Part shown: piece by piece, positions 40,392-49,475 of the stretch
How the letters are laid out: the number at the start of each line of letters is the position of its first letter
Numbering within the stretch: position 1 is the first letter of the stretch
DNA from: Pseudomonas sp. CBZ-4
GTDB lineage: Bacteria; Pseudomonadota; Gammaproteobacteria; Pseudomonadales; Pseudomonadaceae
Reading direction: 5' to 3'
DNA: 62,545 nt
Assembly (NCBI RefSeq): GCF_000346755.1
Contig: NZ_ANNV01000167.1
Coordinates: forward strand, 1-62,545
The notes under the pieces: generated by a model
Told to the model about the DNA's origin: nothing
What the model saw: only the letters and a program-made list of their open reading frames with translations
The model's database searches: none
Position numbers and translations under genes: made by a program

Positions 40392-42680
40392 TTATGCCAA
40401 TTCGGCACGCAGTTGACGGGCTGCCGTGACCATATGAATCAACGCCGCCTCCGTCTCCGGCCAGCCACGGGTTTTCAAGCCGCAATCCGGGTTCACCCAC
40501 AAGCGCTCAGCTGGAATCCGCTTGGCCGCCTTGCGCAACAGGTTGGCCATTTCCGACGCATCCGGCACCCGTGGGGAGTGGATGTCATACACCCCCGGGC
40601 CGATTTCGTTCGGGTAGGCGAAGGCTTCAAACGCGTCCAGCAACTCCATGTCCGAGCGTGAGGTCTCGATGGTGATCACGTCGGCGTCCATCGCCGCGAT
40701 GCTTTCGATCACATCATTGAACTCGCTGTAGCACATGTGCGTGTGGATCTGGGTTTCATCGCGCACGCCCGAGGCACACAGGCGGAACACTTCGGTGGCC
40801 CAGTCCAGGTAGTGCTGCCACTGCGCCTGGCGCAACGGCAAGCCTTCGCGGAACGCCGCTTCGTCGATCTGCACGATCTTGATCCCGGCGGCTTCCAGGT
40901 CCACCACCTCGTCGCGGATCGCCAGGGCCAGTTGCCGCGCCTGTTTTTCGCGGCTCACGTCTTCGCGTGGGAAGGACCACATCAGCATGGTCACGGGGCC
41001 GGTCAGCATGCCCTTCATCACCTTGTGGGTGAGGCCTTGGGCGTAGCGGATCCACTCTACCGTCATGGCTTTCGGGCGGCTCAGGTCGCCGAAGATCAGC
41101 GCCGGTTTCACGCAGCGCGAACCGTAGCTCTGGACCCAGCCAAAGCGGGTGAAGACATAGCCGTCCAACTGCTCGGCGAAGTACTCGACCATGTCGTTGC
41201 GTTCGGCTTCACCGTGTACCAGCACGTCCAGGCCGAGGTTTTCCTGCACTTCGACGGCGTGCTTGATCTCGCTGTGCATGGCTTCGACGTATTCGGCTTC
41301 GCTCAACTTGCCGGCCTTGTACGACTGGCGTGCCAGGCGGATCGACGCGGTTTGCGGGAACGAACCGATGGTGGTGGTCGGGAACAGCGGCAGGTTGAGG
41401 CCGGCGCGCTGTTTCTCGATGCGCTGGGCGAACAGCGACTGGCGCTGGCTGTCATCTGCCGTGATCGCGGCGACGCGGGCTTGCACCGCAGGTTTGTGGA
41501 TGCGCGGCGAAGCAGCACGGGAGGCTTGCACCGCGCGGCTTTGCGCCAAAGCGGCCAACACGTTGGAGGCTTGCGGCTCGTTGACCGCTTGTGCCAGCAC
41601 CGCCACTTCGGCGCACTTCTGCACGGCGAACGCCAGCCAGCTTTTCAGCTCGGCATCCAGCTTGTCTTCGCGGGCCAGGTCGACCGGGCTGTGCAGCAAG
41701 GAGCAGGACGGCGCGACCCACAGGCGATCACCCAACTTGTCATGGGCGTGCTGCAAGGTAGCCAGGGCTTTCTCCAGGTCGCAGCGCCACACGTTACGGC
41801 CGTTGACCACGCCCAGGGACAGCACCTTATAGGCCGGCAGGCGGTCGAGAATGGTCGGGTACTGTTCCGGTGCGCGCACCAGGTCGATATGCAAACCATC
41901 GACGGGCAGGTTGGCGGCCAGGCCGAGGTTCTCTTCCAGCCCACCAAAATAGGTGGCCACAAGCTTTTTCAGCGGGTCGCGCTGGATCAGGTTGTAGGCA
42001 CGCTCAAACGCGTTTTTCCAGTCTTGCGGCAAGTCCAGTACGAGGATCGGCTCGTCGATCTGCACCCACTCCACGCCCAGGTCGGCGAGGCGCTGGAAAA
42101 TCTGGCCGTACAGCGGCAGCAGGCGATCGAGCAGGTCCAGCTTGTCGAAATCAGCGCCCTTGGCCTTGCCCAGCCACAGGTAGGTCAGCGGGCCGATTAC
42201 CACCGGCTTGACGTTGTGCCCCAGTTCGCGGGCTTCCTGCACTTCTTCGAAGAGTTGATCCCAGCCGAGGTGGAACTGCTGGTCAGCGCTGAATTCAGGC
42301 ACCAGGTAGTGATAGTTGGTGTCGAACCACTTGGTCATTTCCTGGGCGTGGGCGCCGCCGCAGCAGCTGTCGCTGACGCCACGGGCCATGCCGAACAGGG
42401 TGTGCAGGGTGGCTTGGCCATCGGCCGGGCGGAAGCGCTCGGGGATCACGCCAAACATCAGCGAGTGGGTCAGCACCTGGTCGTACCAGGCGAAATCCCC
42501 GGCGGGCAGCAACTCGATGCCGGCCTGTTTTTGCAGGTCCCAATGGGTCTTGCGCAGGTCGCGGCCAACGGCACGCAAGCCGGCTTCGTCAAGCTCGCCC
42601 TTCCAGAACGCTTCCTGCGCTTTTTTCAGTTCACGATCGCGTCCAATGCGCGGAAATCCCAGGGAATGAGCGACTGCCAT
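40392..42680 (-). CDS. metE: Cobalamin-independent methionine synthase MetE
   Basis: A 762-residue two-barrel enzyme that methylates homocysteine from 5-methyltetrahydropteroyl-triglutamate. The N-terminus AHSLGFPRIGRDRELKKA and the catalytic-half start FPTTTIGSFPQT are typical. Zinc ligands are visible in HTHMCYSEF and NPDCGLKTRGW. GGAG lies eight bases before the ATG. No metR gene or B12 riboswitch is seen upstream; a TGAG-N5-CTCA repeat sits at 42737-42749. Confidence 0.96.
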   Translation of the reverse strand: MAVAHSLGFPRIGRDRELKKAQEAFWKGELDEAGLRAVGRDLRKTHWDLQKQAGIELLPAGDFAWYDQVLTHSLMFGVIPERFRPADGQATLHTLFGMARGVSDSCCGGAHAQEMTKWFDTNYHYLVPEFSADQQFHLGWDQLFEEVQEARELGHNVKPVVIGPLTYLWLGKAKGADFDKLDLLDRLLPLYGQIFQRLADLGVEWVQIDEPILVLDLPQDWKNAFERAYNLIQRDPLKKLVATYFGGLEENLGLAANLPVDGLHIDLVRAPEQYPTILDRLPAYKVLSLGVVNGRNVWRCDLEKALATLQHAHDKLGDRLWVAPSCSLLHSPVDLAREDKLDAELKSWLAFAVQKCAEVAVLAQAVNEPQASNVLAALAQSRAVQASRAASPRIHKPAVQARVAAITADDSQRQSLFAQRIEKQRAGLNLPLFPTTTIGSFPQTASIRLARQSYKAGKLSEAEYVEAMHSEIKHAVEVQENLGLDVLVHGEAERNDMVEYFAEQLDGYVFTRFGWVQSYGSRCVKPALIFGDLSRPKAMTVEWIRYAQGLTHKVMKGMLTGPVTMLMWSFPREDVSREKQARQLALAIRDEVVDLEAAGIKIVQIDEAAFREGLPLRQAQWQHYLDWATEVFRLCASGVRDETQIHTHMCYSEFNDVIESIAAMDADVITIETSRSDMELLDAFEAFAYPNEIGPGVYDIHSPRVPDASEMANLLRKAAKRIPAERLWVNPDCGLKTRGWPETEAALIHMVTAARQLRAELA

Positions 42681-42736
42681 GACTTACAACTCCGATGTCG
42701 TTATGTATGGCAGCTATTGTCGGCACACCGCGATAG

Positions 42737-42749
42737 TGAGACAAACTCA
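42737..42749. promoter_or_regulatory. Short inverted repeat upstream of metE
   Basis: TGAG-ACAAA-CTCA lies 56 bases before the metE ATG. It faintly resembles the MetR-type TGAA-N-TTCA dyad but is not a consensus match. It could be an operator; the evidence is weak. Confidence 0.25.
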
Positions 42750-42777
42750 TATTATTCTAGATCATCACAAGATCTAC

Positions 42778-43386
42778 TCATGTTGCGATCCAGTGGATAT
42801 AGAACGCGTGAAACATGAAATACGCACACACCGCCAGCGCCACCCCCATGCACCGGTTGAACAGCGTAAACGCCGACGTGCCGTTGATCCGCCGCCCCAG
42901 CAGCGCCCCGAGCAACGCGTAAAGCCACGGTGCACCGAACGCGCCAAAGGCCAGCACCGCCGAAACCAGCGCAATGGACACCCCGGTGATATGCGCTGCG
43001 GGGAGCATCACACTGGTGATCGGCAACACTGCCATGATGCCCTTGGGGTTGAGCAACTGGATCACCAGGCCGTTCCAGAACGTAAGGGTTTTGACAGGCG
43101 CGGTTGAAGCCGTTTCATCCACCACCGTGCGCGCCGTGAACACCTGATAGGCGAGGTACAGCGTGTACACGCCGCCAATCAGCGAGATATACGGCAACGC
43201 GGCCTGGGAAATGATCGCCTCGCCGGTGTAGCCGAACAGCACAAACAACAGCAGCATTGCGCTGCCCACGCCGATGAAAAAACCGGTGGAACGGCGGAAC
43301 TGGCCGGTGAGGCCAGCGTTGAGGCCCATGAAATTCACTGGGCCAGGGCTGTACATGACGCTGAAGGCGTAGAGGAAGATGTCCAT
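42778..43386 (-). CDS. LysE-family amino-acid exporter
   Basis: A 202-residue, six-helix membrane protein with the LysE/RhtB start FSVMYSPGPVNFMGLNAG and the QLLNPKGIMAVLP segment. LysE proteins export amino acids such as lysine, threonine or homoserine; the substrate is unknown. It is upstream of metE on the same strand, with 97 bases between. Confidence 0.9.
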   Translation of the reverse strand: MDIFLYAFSVMYSPGPVNFMGLNAGLTGQFRRSTGFFIGVGSAMLLLFVLFGYTGEAIISQAALPYISLIGGVYTLYLAYQVFTARTVVDETASTAPVKTLTFWNGLVIQLLNPKGIMAVLPITSVMLPAAHITGVSIALVSAVLAFGAFGAPWLYALLGALLGRRINGTSAFTLFNRCMGVALAVCAYFMFHAFYIHWIAT

Positions 43387-43526
43387 GGAGAACCTGCAGT
43401 AGAGGAAGTGGGGCGAGTCTACTGAGGGGGGTGGGGGGATTCTTGTACGTTTGTGGTTGACGTGTGACGAGTAGCGGGCCCAGCACAGAGCCCCACCACG
43501 CTGTCGCAGGACAGTTCACGAGCAAG

Positions 43527-44333
43527 TTACTTAAAAACAACACCCATGGCCATCTCAAGCCCGTCTTTTGGCATCAAGAGCAGCCCGCGAAAAAGCGCCG
43601 CTTTCCAGCTATTCCCAGAACGGGTCGCCTCAAGTATTTGAACTTCGTCCTGGAGCGAACGCGTAAAACCCGAGTAGGTTTGGAACAACTGTGCTCTTAC
43701 CGAACACTCACTCAAATAACTCTGGCTCACCCCTTCAAACTCCTTGAGATCCAAGCACATTTTGAGGTGAAAACTAATTCTCCTTACTTCAGCATGGGTA
43801 AATGCACTGTCATTAAAAACCAGGTAAAACCCTGCAACCCCACCCCGAAAGTCCAGTTCAGTACAAAGGACAACCCTGGACAATATATCCTCATCAAAAA
43901 AAGGGTGCAGCAACTTATAGGCAATACCTTTTTTATGCCTGCTCCCACGCGTTGTATTACAGGACCCACAGGACGGAAACAAATTGTAGCTAAACACTGA
44001 AAATTCTGGATAAGGGCCTTTTGGCAAATAATGCTCAACGGTTCTTGCGCCCAATCCGCCGCACAGAGGGCATGTATTCAGTTTGTGCGCCGTTATACGC
44101 CCAATCCAATCAAGCCCAAACTTTTTCGACTTGTTTTTATAAGCGCTTGTAAAACACCTTGCCTGCGTCGGCGTCAGCCCAACCGATCCCATTTCAGGAC
44201 TTCCCTGGGTTGCCACATATTGATCATACGCGGCCATTAGAGCCTCTGCCTTTCCAGCCAGAGAACCATATCGACGCACAAGTTCCTGCAAACTACTATC
44301 GTCATCCCTGCTCACATAGTCGAATGTATTCAT
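43527..44333 (-). CDS. HNH endonuclease, PtuB-like
   Basis: A 268-residue protein with a zinc-finger HNH core: CPLC at 88-91, the EHYLPK motif with His101, and SCGSCN with Cys122, Cys125 and Asn126, in the NLFPSCGSCNTTRGSR stretch. This CxxC-H-CxxC arrangement fits McrA-like HNH nucleases and the PtuB subunit of Septu defence systems. N- and C-terminal regions (1-85, 150-268) are unassigned. It starts 3 bases after the AAA ATPase gene, with AGGA inside the end of that gene. The DNA is AT-richer than the surrounding genome, suggesting transfer. Confidence 0.82.
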   Translation of the reverse strand: MNTFDYVSRDDDSSLQELVRRYGSLAGKAEALMAAYDQYVATQGSPEMGSVGLTPTQARCFTSAYKNKSKKFGLDWIGRITAHKLNTCPLCGGLGARTVEHYLPKGPYPEFSVFSYNLFPSCGSCNTTRGSRHKKGIAYKLLHPFFDEDILSRVVLCTELDFRGGVAGFYLVFNDSAFTHAEVRRISFHLKMCLDLKEFEGVSQSYLSECSVRAQLFQTYSGFTRSLQDEVQILEATRSGNSWKAALFRGLLLMPKDGLEMAMGVVFK

Positions 44334-44336
44334 CAG

Positions 44337-46055
44337 TCAGTCATCCTGCCGCCGTTCTAAACGCGACCTGATTTCGACCAACATGGAGGCACTAAAAATA
44401 TCACCATAGGATTGAATGACTTGTTCAAAACTCAGCCCAGACCTCGAAACCTCTCTGCTGATTTTCTGATAATAGGCGGAAGCCGTGCTATCGCCGAATA
44501 CCGCAAATGATAGTTCAGAGACGCTCGCCCCCAATGTTTTGGCATACACATGGCGTGACGTAATCCCCCCATCGAGCGCCTCTAGCAAATTCACGCAATG
44601 CGTAGGCGCCTCCCGCACAACATAAGCCGAATGCGTGGCGACAATCGCTACAGATCGTGTTTGTTCAAGGATACTGTAAAGCAGCATCATATAATCGCTG
44701 ATCAGATTAGGGTGCAAGTAGGTTTCAGGCTCATCAATAATCAAGAGGGTGCCGAAACCCGCATGCGCAATAAAATGCAAAGCAAATCTAAATATACTCC
44801 GCTGCCCACTGCTCAACCTGATCGGCGCCTGCAACTGCGAAGGAAAAAAGCTTGGCTCTCTAAATTTATCAATGCTCCCGAACGTATCTAATATTTTTTG
44901 CTCCCCCGACAACCTGGATATGTACGCCCACTTCCCCCCGGCCAGATCGCTGAAACAGCAATACTCAGGGCAACTCTCGAGAACAGGGATAGCCAAGAAT
45001 TGCATGCTTACAATCCCGCTCAGCGCATCGCTAAAGATTTGCCACTTGCTCAAGCTCAAACTCGGGTCATCAACCCTGAAAATCGATGCGAGCAAATAGG
45101 ACAAATTGCCGACATGAGACTCTGTACTGGCTTCCCCCCCAAGATTGAAGAACTTAAAATCAAACCGGCCCACGTCCGACGCAACCGGCAACACGGTCGC
45201 CCAATCTGAACTGTATGCCACTATTCGTTTAAAGTTAAACCCTACACCGCCATAGTCTATAAAACACTCATCATCTTCGATGGCTTTACCATGGCGATCC
45301 CTCAGCACAGTCGCTGGGCCATTAGTGTGCAAGGCATCATGTGCACGGGCCGACGCAACTACTATGCCTCGCAGCAACTGAGTCTTTCCAACACCATTTT
45401 TACCGATAAGGCAATGAACCCTGTCTTGAAAATACTCATGCTCGACATACCTGAACTTCATGCTCAGTACGTCCAGCGCCCCAGGCACTTTCACATGAAT
45501 ACCAAACACTTGCCTGGCGTCATCGTCCGGCTCAAGCGTAAAGGAGCTTTCAACTCCATTCAGCAGTGAAATAAATGCTTTTGATGAACGAAGCACACCC
45601 AGCCGAAAGGGTTCCGAGCTAATAATTCCATCCACAAAAGAAACTCGTTCCCGAGCGACATACTTAACAGCCGACACCTCACTGAGGCAGCGAAGCAAAG
45701 ACTCATAATCCTGCAGTTCAAGCGTGGCTGCCAATACCTTGTATGACTTGGGATTTGCCATAATCGATACAAAGCTGGCGAATCCATCAGCGAACGCATC
45801 AGACACAGTTTTAAACGCTCGGCCCACACTGTCGAAAGGGACCAGATAAAGTGGAAAAGAAATAATTTCGCCAGAGTACTTTATCTTGGCACCCACATTG
45901 TAAGCATACCCAAAGTCATTCCAGCGCGTGCCGCCTTGGGCGAGCACAATCACGCCTTCATCTACGGGAGACTCAAATGCAGCACCGACTCTAACTTTCC
46001 AGTTGACCATGACTCCCGCTCCCTCGGACGCGTCAAAAACCGCACCATAAAACAT
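44337..46055 (-). CDS. AAA ATPase, PtuA-like, with N-terminal extension
   Basis: A 572-residue ABC/SMC-type AAA protein. Walker A GKNGVGKT is at 218-225, the signature LSSGQRS at 414-420, Walker B TLLIIDEP at 436-443 and an H-loop THS at 474-476, giving the layout of an OLD/RecF-like or PtuA ATPase. About 200 residues before Walker A form an unassigned domain, unusual because PtuA normally has its P-loop near the N-terminus. An ATG at 46010 with GGGAG upstream is an alternative start. Together with the HNH gene it looks like an antiphage module; the call is by architecture only. Confidence 0.8.
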   Translation of the reverse strand: MFYGAVFDASEGAGVMVNWKVRVGAAFESPVDEGVIVLAQGGTRWNDFGYAYNVGAKIKYSGEIISFPLYLVPFDSVGRAFKTVSDAFADGFASFVSIMANPKSYKVLAATLELQDYESLLRCLSEVSAVKYVARERVSFVDGIISSEPFRLGVLRSSKAFISLLNGVESSFTLEPDDDARQVFGIHVKVPGALDVLSMKFRYVEHEYFQDRVHCLIGKNGVGKTQLLRGIVVASARAHDALHTNGPATVLRDRHGKAIEDDECFIDYGGVGFNFKRIVAYSSDWATVLPVASDVGRFDFKFFNLGGEASTESHVGNLSYLLASIFRVDDPSLSLSKWQIFSDALSGIVSMQFLAIPVLESCPEYCCFSDLAGGKWAYISRLSGEQKILDTFGSIDKFREPSFFPSQLQAPIRLSSGQRSIFRFALHFIAHAGFGTLLIIDEPETYLHPNLISDYMMLLYSILEQTRSVAIVATHSAYVVREAPTHCVNLLEALDGGITSRHVYAKTLGASVSELSFAVFGDSTASAYYQKISREVSRSGLSFEQVIQSYGDIFSASMLVEIRSRLERRQDD

Positions 46056-46329
46056 GCAAACACTAAGCGCCTATAACTTTCTATCGCATCACACCACAAG
46101 CGCTACATATCAGCCAGATAGTATCATAGCGCCACCACCCTGGTGAACCCAGTGCACATCTCGCACTTTTATCGAAAACCAAATATGCATTTAGTGCTCA
46201 GCCTCTACCTTCCAGGCTGACAGGCTTAGTTAAAAATCCTGTGAGGCAGCTCCAAGTTTGCATCACGGCCGGCAAACTCAAATCGCGACCGATCAAGCCA
46301 TCCTTTGCGCACACCATTGATAGGCGCGC
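46056..46329. other. Non-coding AT-rich stretch upstream of the ATPase
   Basis: No gene, repeat or clear promoter box is recognised. The base composition is AT-richer than the core DNA, like the ATPase-HNH pair, so it probably belongs to the same acquired islet and holds its promoter. The right end passes into the LysR remnant. Confidence 0.5.
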
Positions 46330-46626
46330 TTATGTATATAGGCCAAACCACTTCATCACCGTCTGACACCCCGGGTGTGACGCCGCCAACGGTTGCAGGC
46401 ACAACGCATACACACCACCGGTTGCCAACGGTTCGCCCAAGGGCACCACCAGCACGCCGCGCGCAATGGACTCTGCCGCCAGCGTCAGGTCGGTCATTGC
46501 CACGCCCAGTCCGCGTGCAGCGGCGTCCAGCGCCAACTCATCGAGCTTGAACGGGATGTGGCGATAGTCGTCCAGCACACCAGCGTCGTTGGCGGCCAGC
46601 CAGACGCGCGGCTGGCGACACGGTTG
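46330..46626 (-). pseudogene. C-terminal remnant of a LysR-type regulator
   Basis: Readable protein ends in a typical LysR effector-domain C-terminus: KLDELALDAAARGLGVAMTDL, AESIARGVLVVPLGEPL and GGVYALCLQP. The helix-turn-helix and most of the effector domain are missing; upstream of about 46626 the frame is unrelated and antisense to the GFA gene. It resembles a GcvA-like regulator cut off by the insertion or deletion that formed this border. Confidence 0.7.
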
Positions 46627-46698
46627 TGGACCAAGCTCAAGACCAATACCTGAGCCATGGGTATAGTGTTGGCCGACCGTTTTTGGACAGGAAGCCAC

Positions 46699-47073
46699 AT
46701 GACTACCGATACCCGAGGCAGTTGCCTGTGTGGTGCAGTCACTTATCAAGTCACTGCAACGCTCAAGGCCGTCACCCACTGCCATTGCCGCAAATGCCAG
46801 AAAAGCCATGGCGCGGCGTTTGCCAGTTACGCCAGTGCGCCGCGATCGTCCGTCAGGATCCGGGTGGTTGCAGATGCCTTGAAAAGCTATGAGTCCTCAC
46901 CGGGTGTCACTCGTCAGTTTTGTCTGGTGTGCGGGTCATCGCTGTTCTGGCAGGACGCCAAGGGGCTGTATCCAGAGTGGGTTTCGATTGCGCTGGGCAC
47001 GCTCGACACGCCGTTTATCCCGCAGAAGCAGGCGCACAGCTGCATTGAATCGAAGGTGGCATGGGCTGAATAG
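46699..47073 (+). CDS. GFA-family (CENP-V/glutathione-dependent formaldehyde-activating) protein
   Basis: A 124-residue zinc protein with the family cysteine sets: GSCLCGAV, THCHCRKCQKSHG and FCLVCGSSLFW. GFA-family proteins bind two zinc ions and include glutathione-hydroxymethyl lyases and enzymes with other thiol substrates, so the substrate is uncertain. AGGA lies before the ATG at 46699. Confidence 0.9.
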   Translation: MTTDTRGSCLCGAVTYQVTATLKAVTHCHCRKCQKSHGAAFASYASAPRSSVRIRVVADALKSYESSPGVTRQFCLVCGSSLFWQDAKGLYPEWVSIALGTLDTPFIPQKQAHSCIESKVAWAE

Positions 47074-47115
47074 AGATCAAAGGTGGGTCAGGTTACATCT
47101 CCACCAGCAGTGCCG

Positions 47116-47276
47116 CTGCCTTCGCAGGCAAGCCAGCTCCCACAGGGGATTGGGTTTGCACGTTTGTGCAGGTGAACACCGCTCAAAATGTGGGAGCTGG
47201 CTTGCCTGCGATGGCGGACTGTCAGTCAATACTGCTCTGACTGATCCACCGCTATCGCAGGCAAGCCAGCTCCCAC
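47116..47276. repeat. Triple REP cluster
   Basis: Three REP half-sites at about 47120-47144, 47189-47215 and 47250-47276, alternating orientation, between convergent genes. Confidence 0.85.
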
Positions 47277-47305
47277 AAGGATCAACAGTGTCTGGGGGTG
47301 CCTGG

Positions 47306-48625
47306 TTACATCAACGGGATCGTGTAGTTCACAAACACCCGATTCTGGTCCTGGTCCCGCGCCACTTCGCTGCGTGATACGCCATTGCGCCAGCCAAAGC
47401 CGACGTTCTTGAACGTGCCACTCTGCACCACGTAGTCCAAAGAAATATCCCGTTCCCACTCGCTGGCATCCTTGCCACTGGCGGTGCGGATGTTATCGCC
47501 CTTGAGGTAGATCATCGACGCCTTCAGACCCGGCATGCCCAGTGCCGCGAAGTCGTAGGCGTATTGGGCAAAGGCCGTGCGTTCACCGGCCTGGATGAAG
47601 GTCTGCACGGTACGGTCGGTGTAGAGGTACAGGCTGGAACCGCCCTCCCCTTTGCTCACCAGGCCACCCTGGTTGAGCTGGGCGAAGTTGCTGTCATCCG
47701 ACACCTGCTGGTAACCGGCGGTGATGGCGTGCGGGCCCAGGGAATAGATGAACGCCGCGCTCCAGGTGTTGTTGTCGATTTCACCGTTGCCATGCTTGGT
47801 ATAGCCACCGAGCTTGTAGCCCTCGGCACGCCCGGCGGCGGTGCTATTTTTACCGTCGGAGGTGGTCTTGAAGTAACGCAGGTCGGTCTTCAACGAGCCG
47901 TAGTCACCCAGCGGCAACACGTGGATCAGCCCGGCAAAGTGCTGCTGGTAATAGTCTTCAAGGTTGGCGTAGTAGTACTGGACCAGCAGGTCCTTGTTCA
48001 CCTGGTAGTCGGCACCGGCATAGTTGAATTTGTTGCTTTCCTGGGTCCCGCCCGCCGCTGCCAGGCCGCTGCGGTCGCTGGAGCCGCGGCCGGTGGTGTG
48101 TTGCAGTTGGCCGCCGATCAGGGTCAGGTTGTCGATGTCTTTGCTGGTGATCTGCCCGCCCTCAAAGGATTGCGGCAACAGGCGGCCGTCGTTGCTGACC
48201 AGGATCGGCAGGTTCGGGCGCAGGTAGCCGTAGCGCAGTTCGCTCTTGGCAAAACGCGCCTTGGCCGTGGCGCCGCCACGGGCCCAGTTGTCGGTAGCCT
48301 TGCCGTCGTCGTTGGGGATCATCGAGCTGCCAACGTGGCGGCCGGCGCCGCTGTCGAGGGTGATGCCAAGCATGCCCACCGCGTCCAGGCCAAAGCCGAC
48401 GGTGCCGTCGGTGAAGCCCGATTGGTAGTTGAGGATAAAGGCCTGGCCCCACTCTTCAGTCTTCGACGGTGCGGCGGCGCCGTCACGGTTGTCGTTGTTG
48501 AAGTAGAAGTTGCGCATGCTCAGGTTGGCTTTGCTGTCGCTCAGGAAATCCGCCGAGGCCAAGGGGCTCAAGGCAATGCCCAGGCCGCCGGTCAACAGGC
48601 TCAATACATTCAAAGTGGCTTTCAT
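47306..48625 (-). CDS. OprD-family outer-membrane porin
   Basis: A 439-residue OprD-type porin with a signal peptide (cut after PLASA) and the family N-terminus DFLSDSKANLSMRNFYFNND; the C-terminal strand ends VNYTIPLM. It lies 7 bases after the phosphodiesterase gene and last in a set of transport genes, so it probably admits the substrate of the ABC transporter. It is a paralog of the porin at 19220, with the same SDSKA(N/S)LxxRNFY pattern. ATG at 48625. Confidence 0.9.
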   Translation of the reverse strand: MKATLNVLSLLTGGLGIALSPLASADFLSDSKANLSMRNFYFNNDNRDGAAAPSKTEEWGQAFILNYQSGFTDGTVGFGLDAVGMLGITLDSGAGRHVGSSMIPNDDGKATDNWARGGATAKARFAKSELRYGYLRPNLPILVSNDGRLLPQSFEGGQITSKDIDNLTLIGGQLQHTTGRGSSDRSGLAAAGGTQESNKFNYAGADYQVNKDLLVQYYYANLEDYYQQHFAGLIHVLPLGDYGSLKTDLRYFKTTSDGKNSTAAGRAEGYKLGGYTKHGNGEIDNNTWSAAFIYSLGPHAITAGYQQVSDDSNFAQLNQGGLVSKGEGGSSLYLYTDRTVQTFIQAGERTAFAQYAYDFAALGMPGLKASMIYLKGDNIRTASGKDASEWERDISLDYVVQSGTFKNVGFGWRNGVSRSEVARDQDQNRVFVNYTIPLM

Positions 48626-48632
48626 CACAACC

Positions 48633-49469
48633 TCAGTCAATTAATCCATGGGCGTCATAAAACGGGTACGGCCCCGGGTAGTCCCCGAATACGCCGTTGT
48701 GGCTGATCAAACCCTGTTGCGCCTGCCAGCGATGCAACAGATAGCCCGCCGGCTCCAAATTGAAATGCGCGGGCGCCGCTTCTTGTAGATCCAGGACGAT
48801 CTGGTGCGAGGTGCCGGGGCACACACAACTCAGGCTGCCGCCGAAACGCCGCTGCATCGGCCGGTGCAAATGCCCGCACAACAGGCGCTCGACTTGCGGA
48901 TGGCGGGCGACCACGTGCTCCAGCGCTGCCGCGTTGATGAACGGCTCGCGGTCCATATGGCCGATGCCGCTGATAAACGGCGGGTGATGCAGGATCAGCA
49001 AGGTTGGTGCGTCAGGCCGCAGCGCCAATTGCGCATCCAGCCAGTGCAGTTGGCTGTCCAGCAACTGCCCGCCGTGGCCACCGGGGATGGTGGAATCCAG
49101 GCCGATCAGGCGCAGCGGATGGTCGTCCACCACCCAATCCAGCGGACCGTCTGCCGAGGCCGGCAGGTAGCGGTGGTCACGAAACGCTTCGAGCAACGGC
49201 CCGCGCGTGTCGTGGTTGCCCGGCACCAGGTAGCACGGCATGTGCAGGCGCGCGAGTTCGGGGTGCAGCACGGCGTATTCATCGGCGCGGCCGAAGTCCA
49301 CCAGGTCGCCGCTGATCACCACGATATCGGGGCGTGGCTGGCTGGCGTTGAGGTGGTCGACGGCACGGCGCAAGGCGCCCAGGGTGTCTACTACACCGTA
49401 GGTGAGGCGCTGGCCTGCTTTGAGGTGCAGGTCGCTGATCTGCGCAACGAGGAACGGACGATTCAACAT
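48633..49469 (-). CDS. Icc/GpdQ-like metallophosphodiesterase
   Basis: A 278-residue calcineurin-like phosphoesterase. The metal motifs are AQISDLHL, SGDLVDFG, PGNHDTRG, LILHHPPF and CGHLH, all in order. The class includes cyclic-AMP phosphodiesterase and glycerophosphodiesterase GpdQ. Its position among an organic-solute ABC transporter and a porin favours a catabolic diesterase for an imported phosphodiester (inference). Confidence 0.9.
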   Translation of the reverse strand: MLNRPFLVAQISDLHLKAGQRLTYGVVDTLGALRRAVDHLNASQPRPDIVVISGDLVDFGRADEYAVLHPELARLHMPCYLVPGNHDTRGPLLEAFRDHRYLPASADGPLDWVVDDHPLRLIGLDSTIPGGHGGQLLDSQLHWLDAQLALRPDAPTLLILHHPPFISGIGHMDREPFINAAALEHVVARHPQVERLLCGHLHRPMQRRFGGSLSCVCPGTSHQIVLDLQEAAPAHFNLEPAGYLLHRWQAQQGLISHNGVFGDYPGPYPFYDAHGLID

Positions 49470-49475
49470 AGATTC

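Noticed and set aside
42681..42777. Cobalamin riboswitch before metE
   Set aside because: The gap is under 100 bases and lacks a B12-box-like conserved core, too short for a full cobalamin aptamer.
40737..42818. 693-codon plus-strand frame across metE
   Set aside because: Antisense to metE; composition is typical of mirror frames.
46330..46809. Intact 159-residue gene
   Set aside because: Only the last 90 or so residues resemble a LysR effector domain; the rest is antisense to the GFA gene.
47116..47276. Possible CRISPR array
   Set aside because: The units are inverted REP half-sites of about 25 bases, few in number and alternating in orientation; no cas genes are present.
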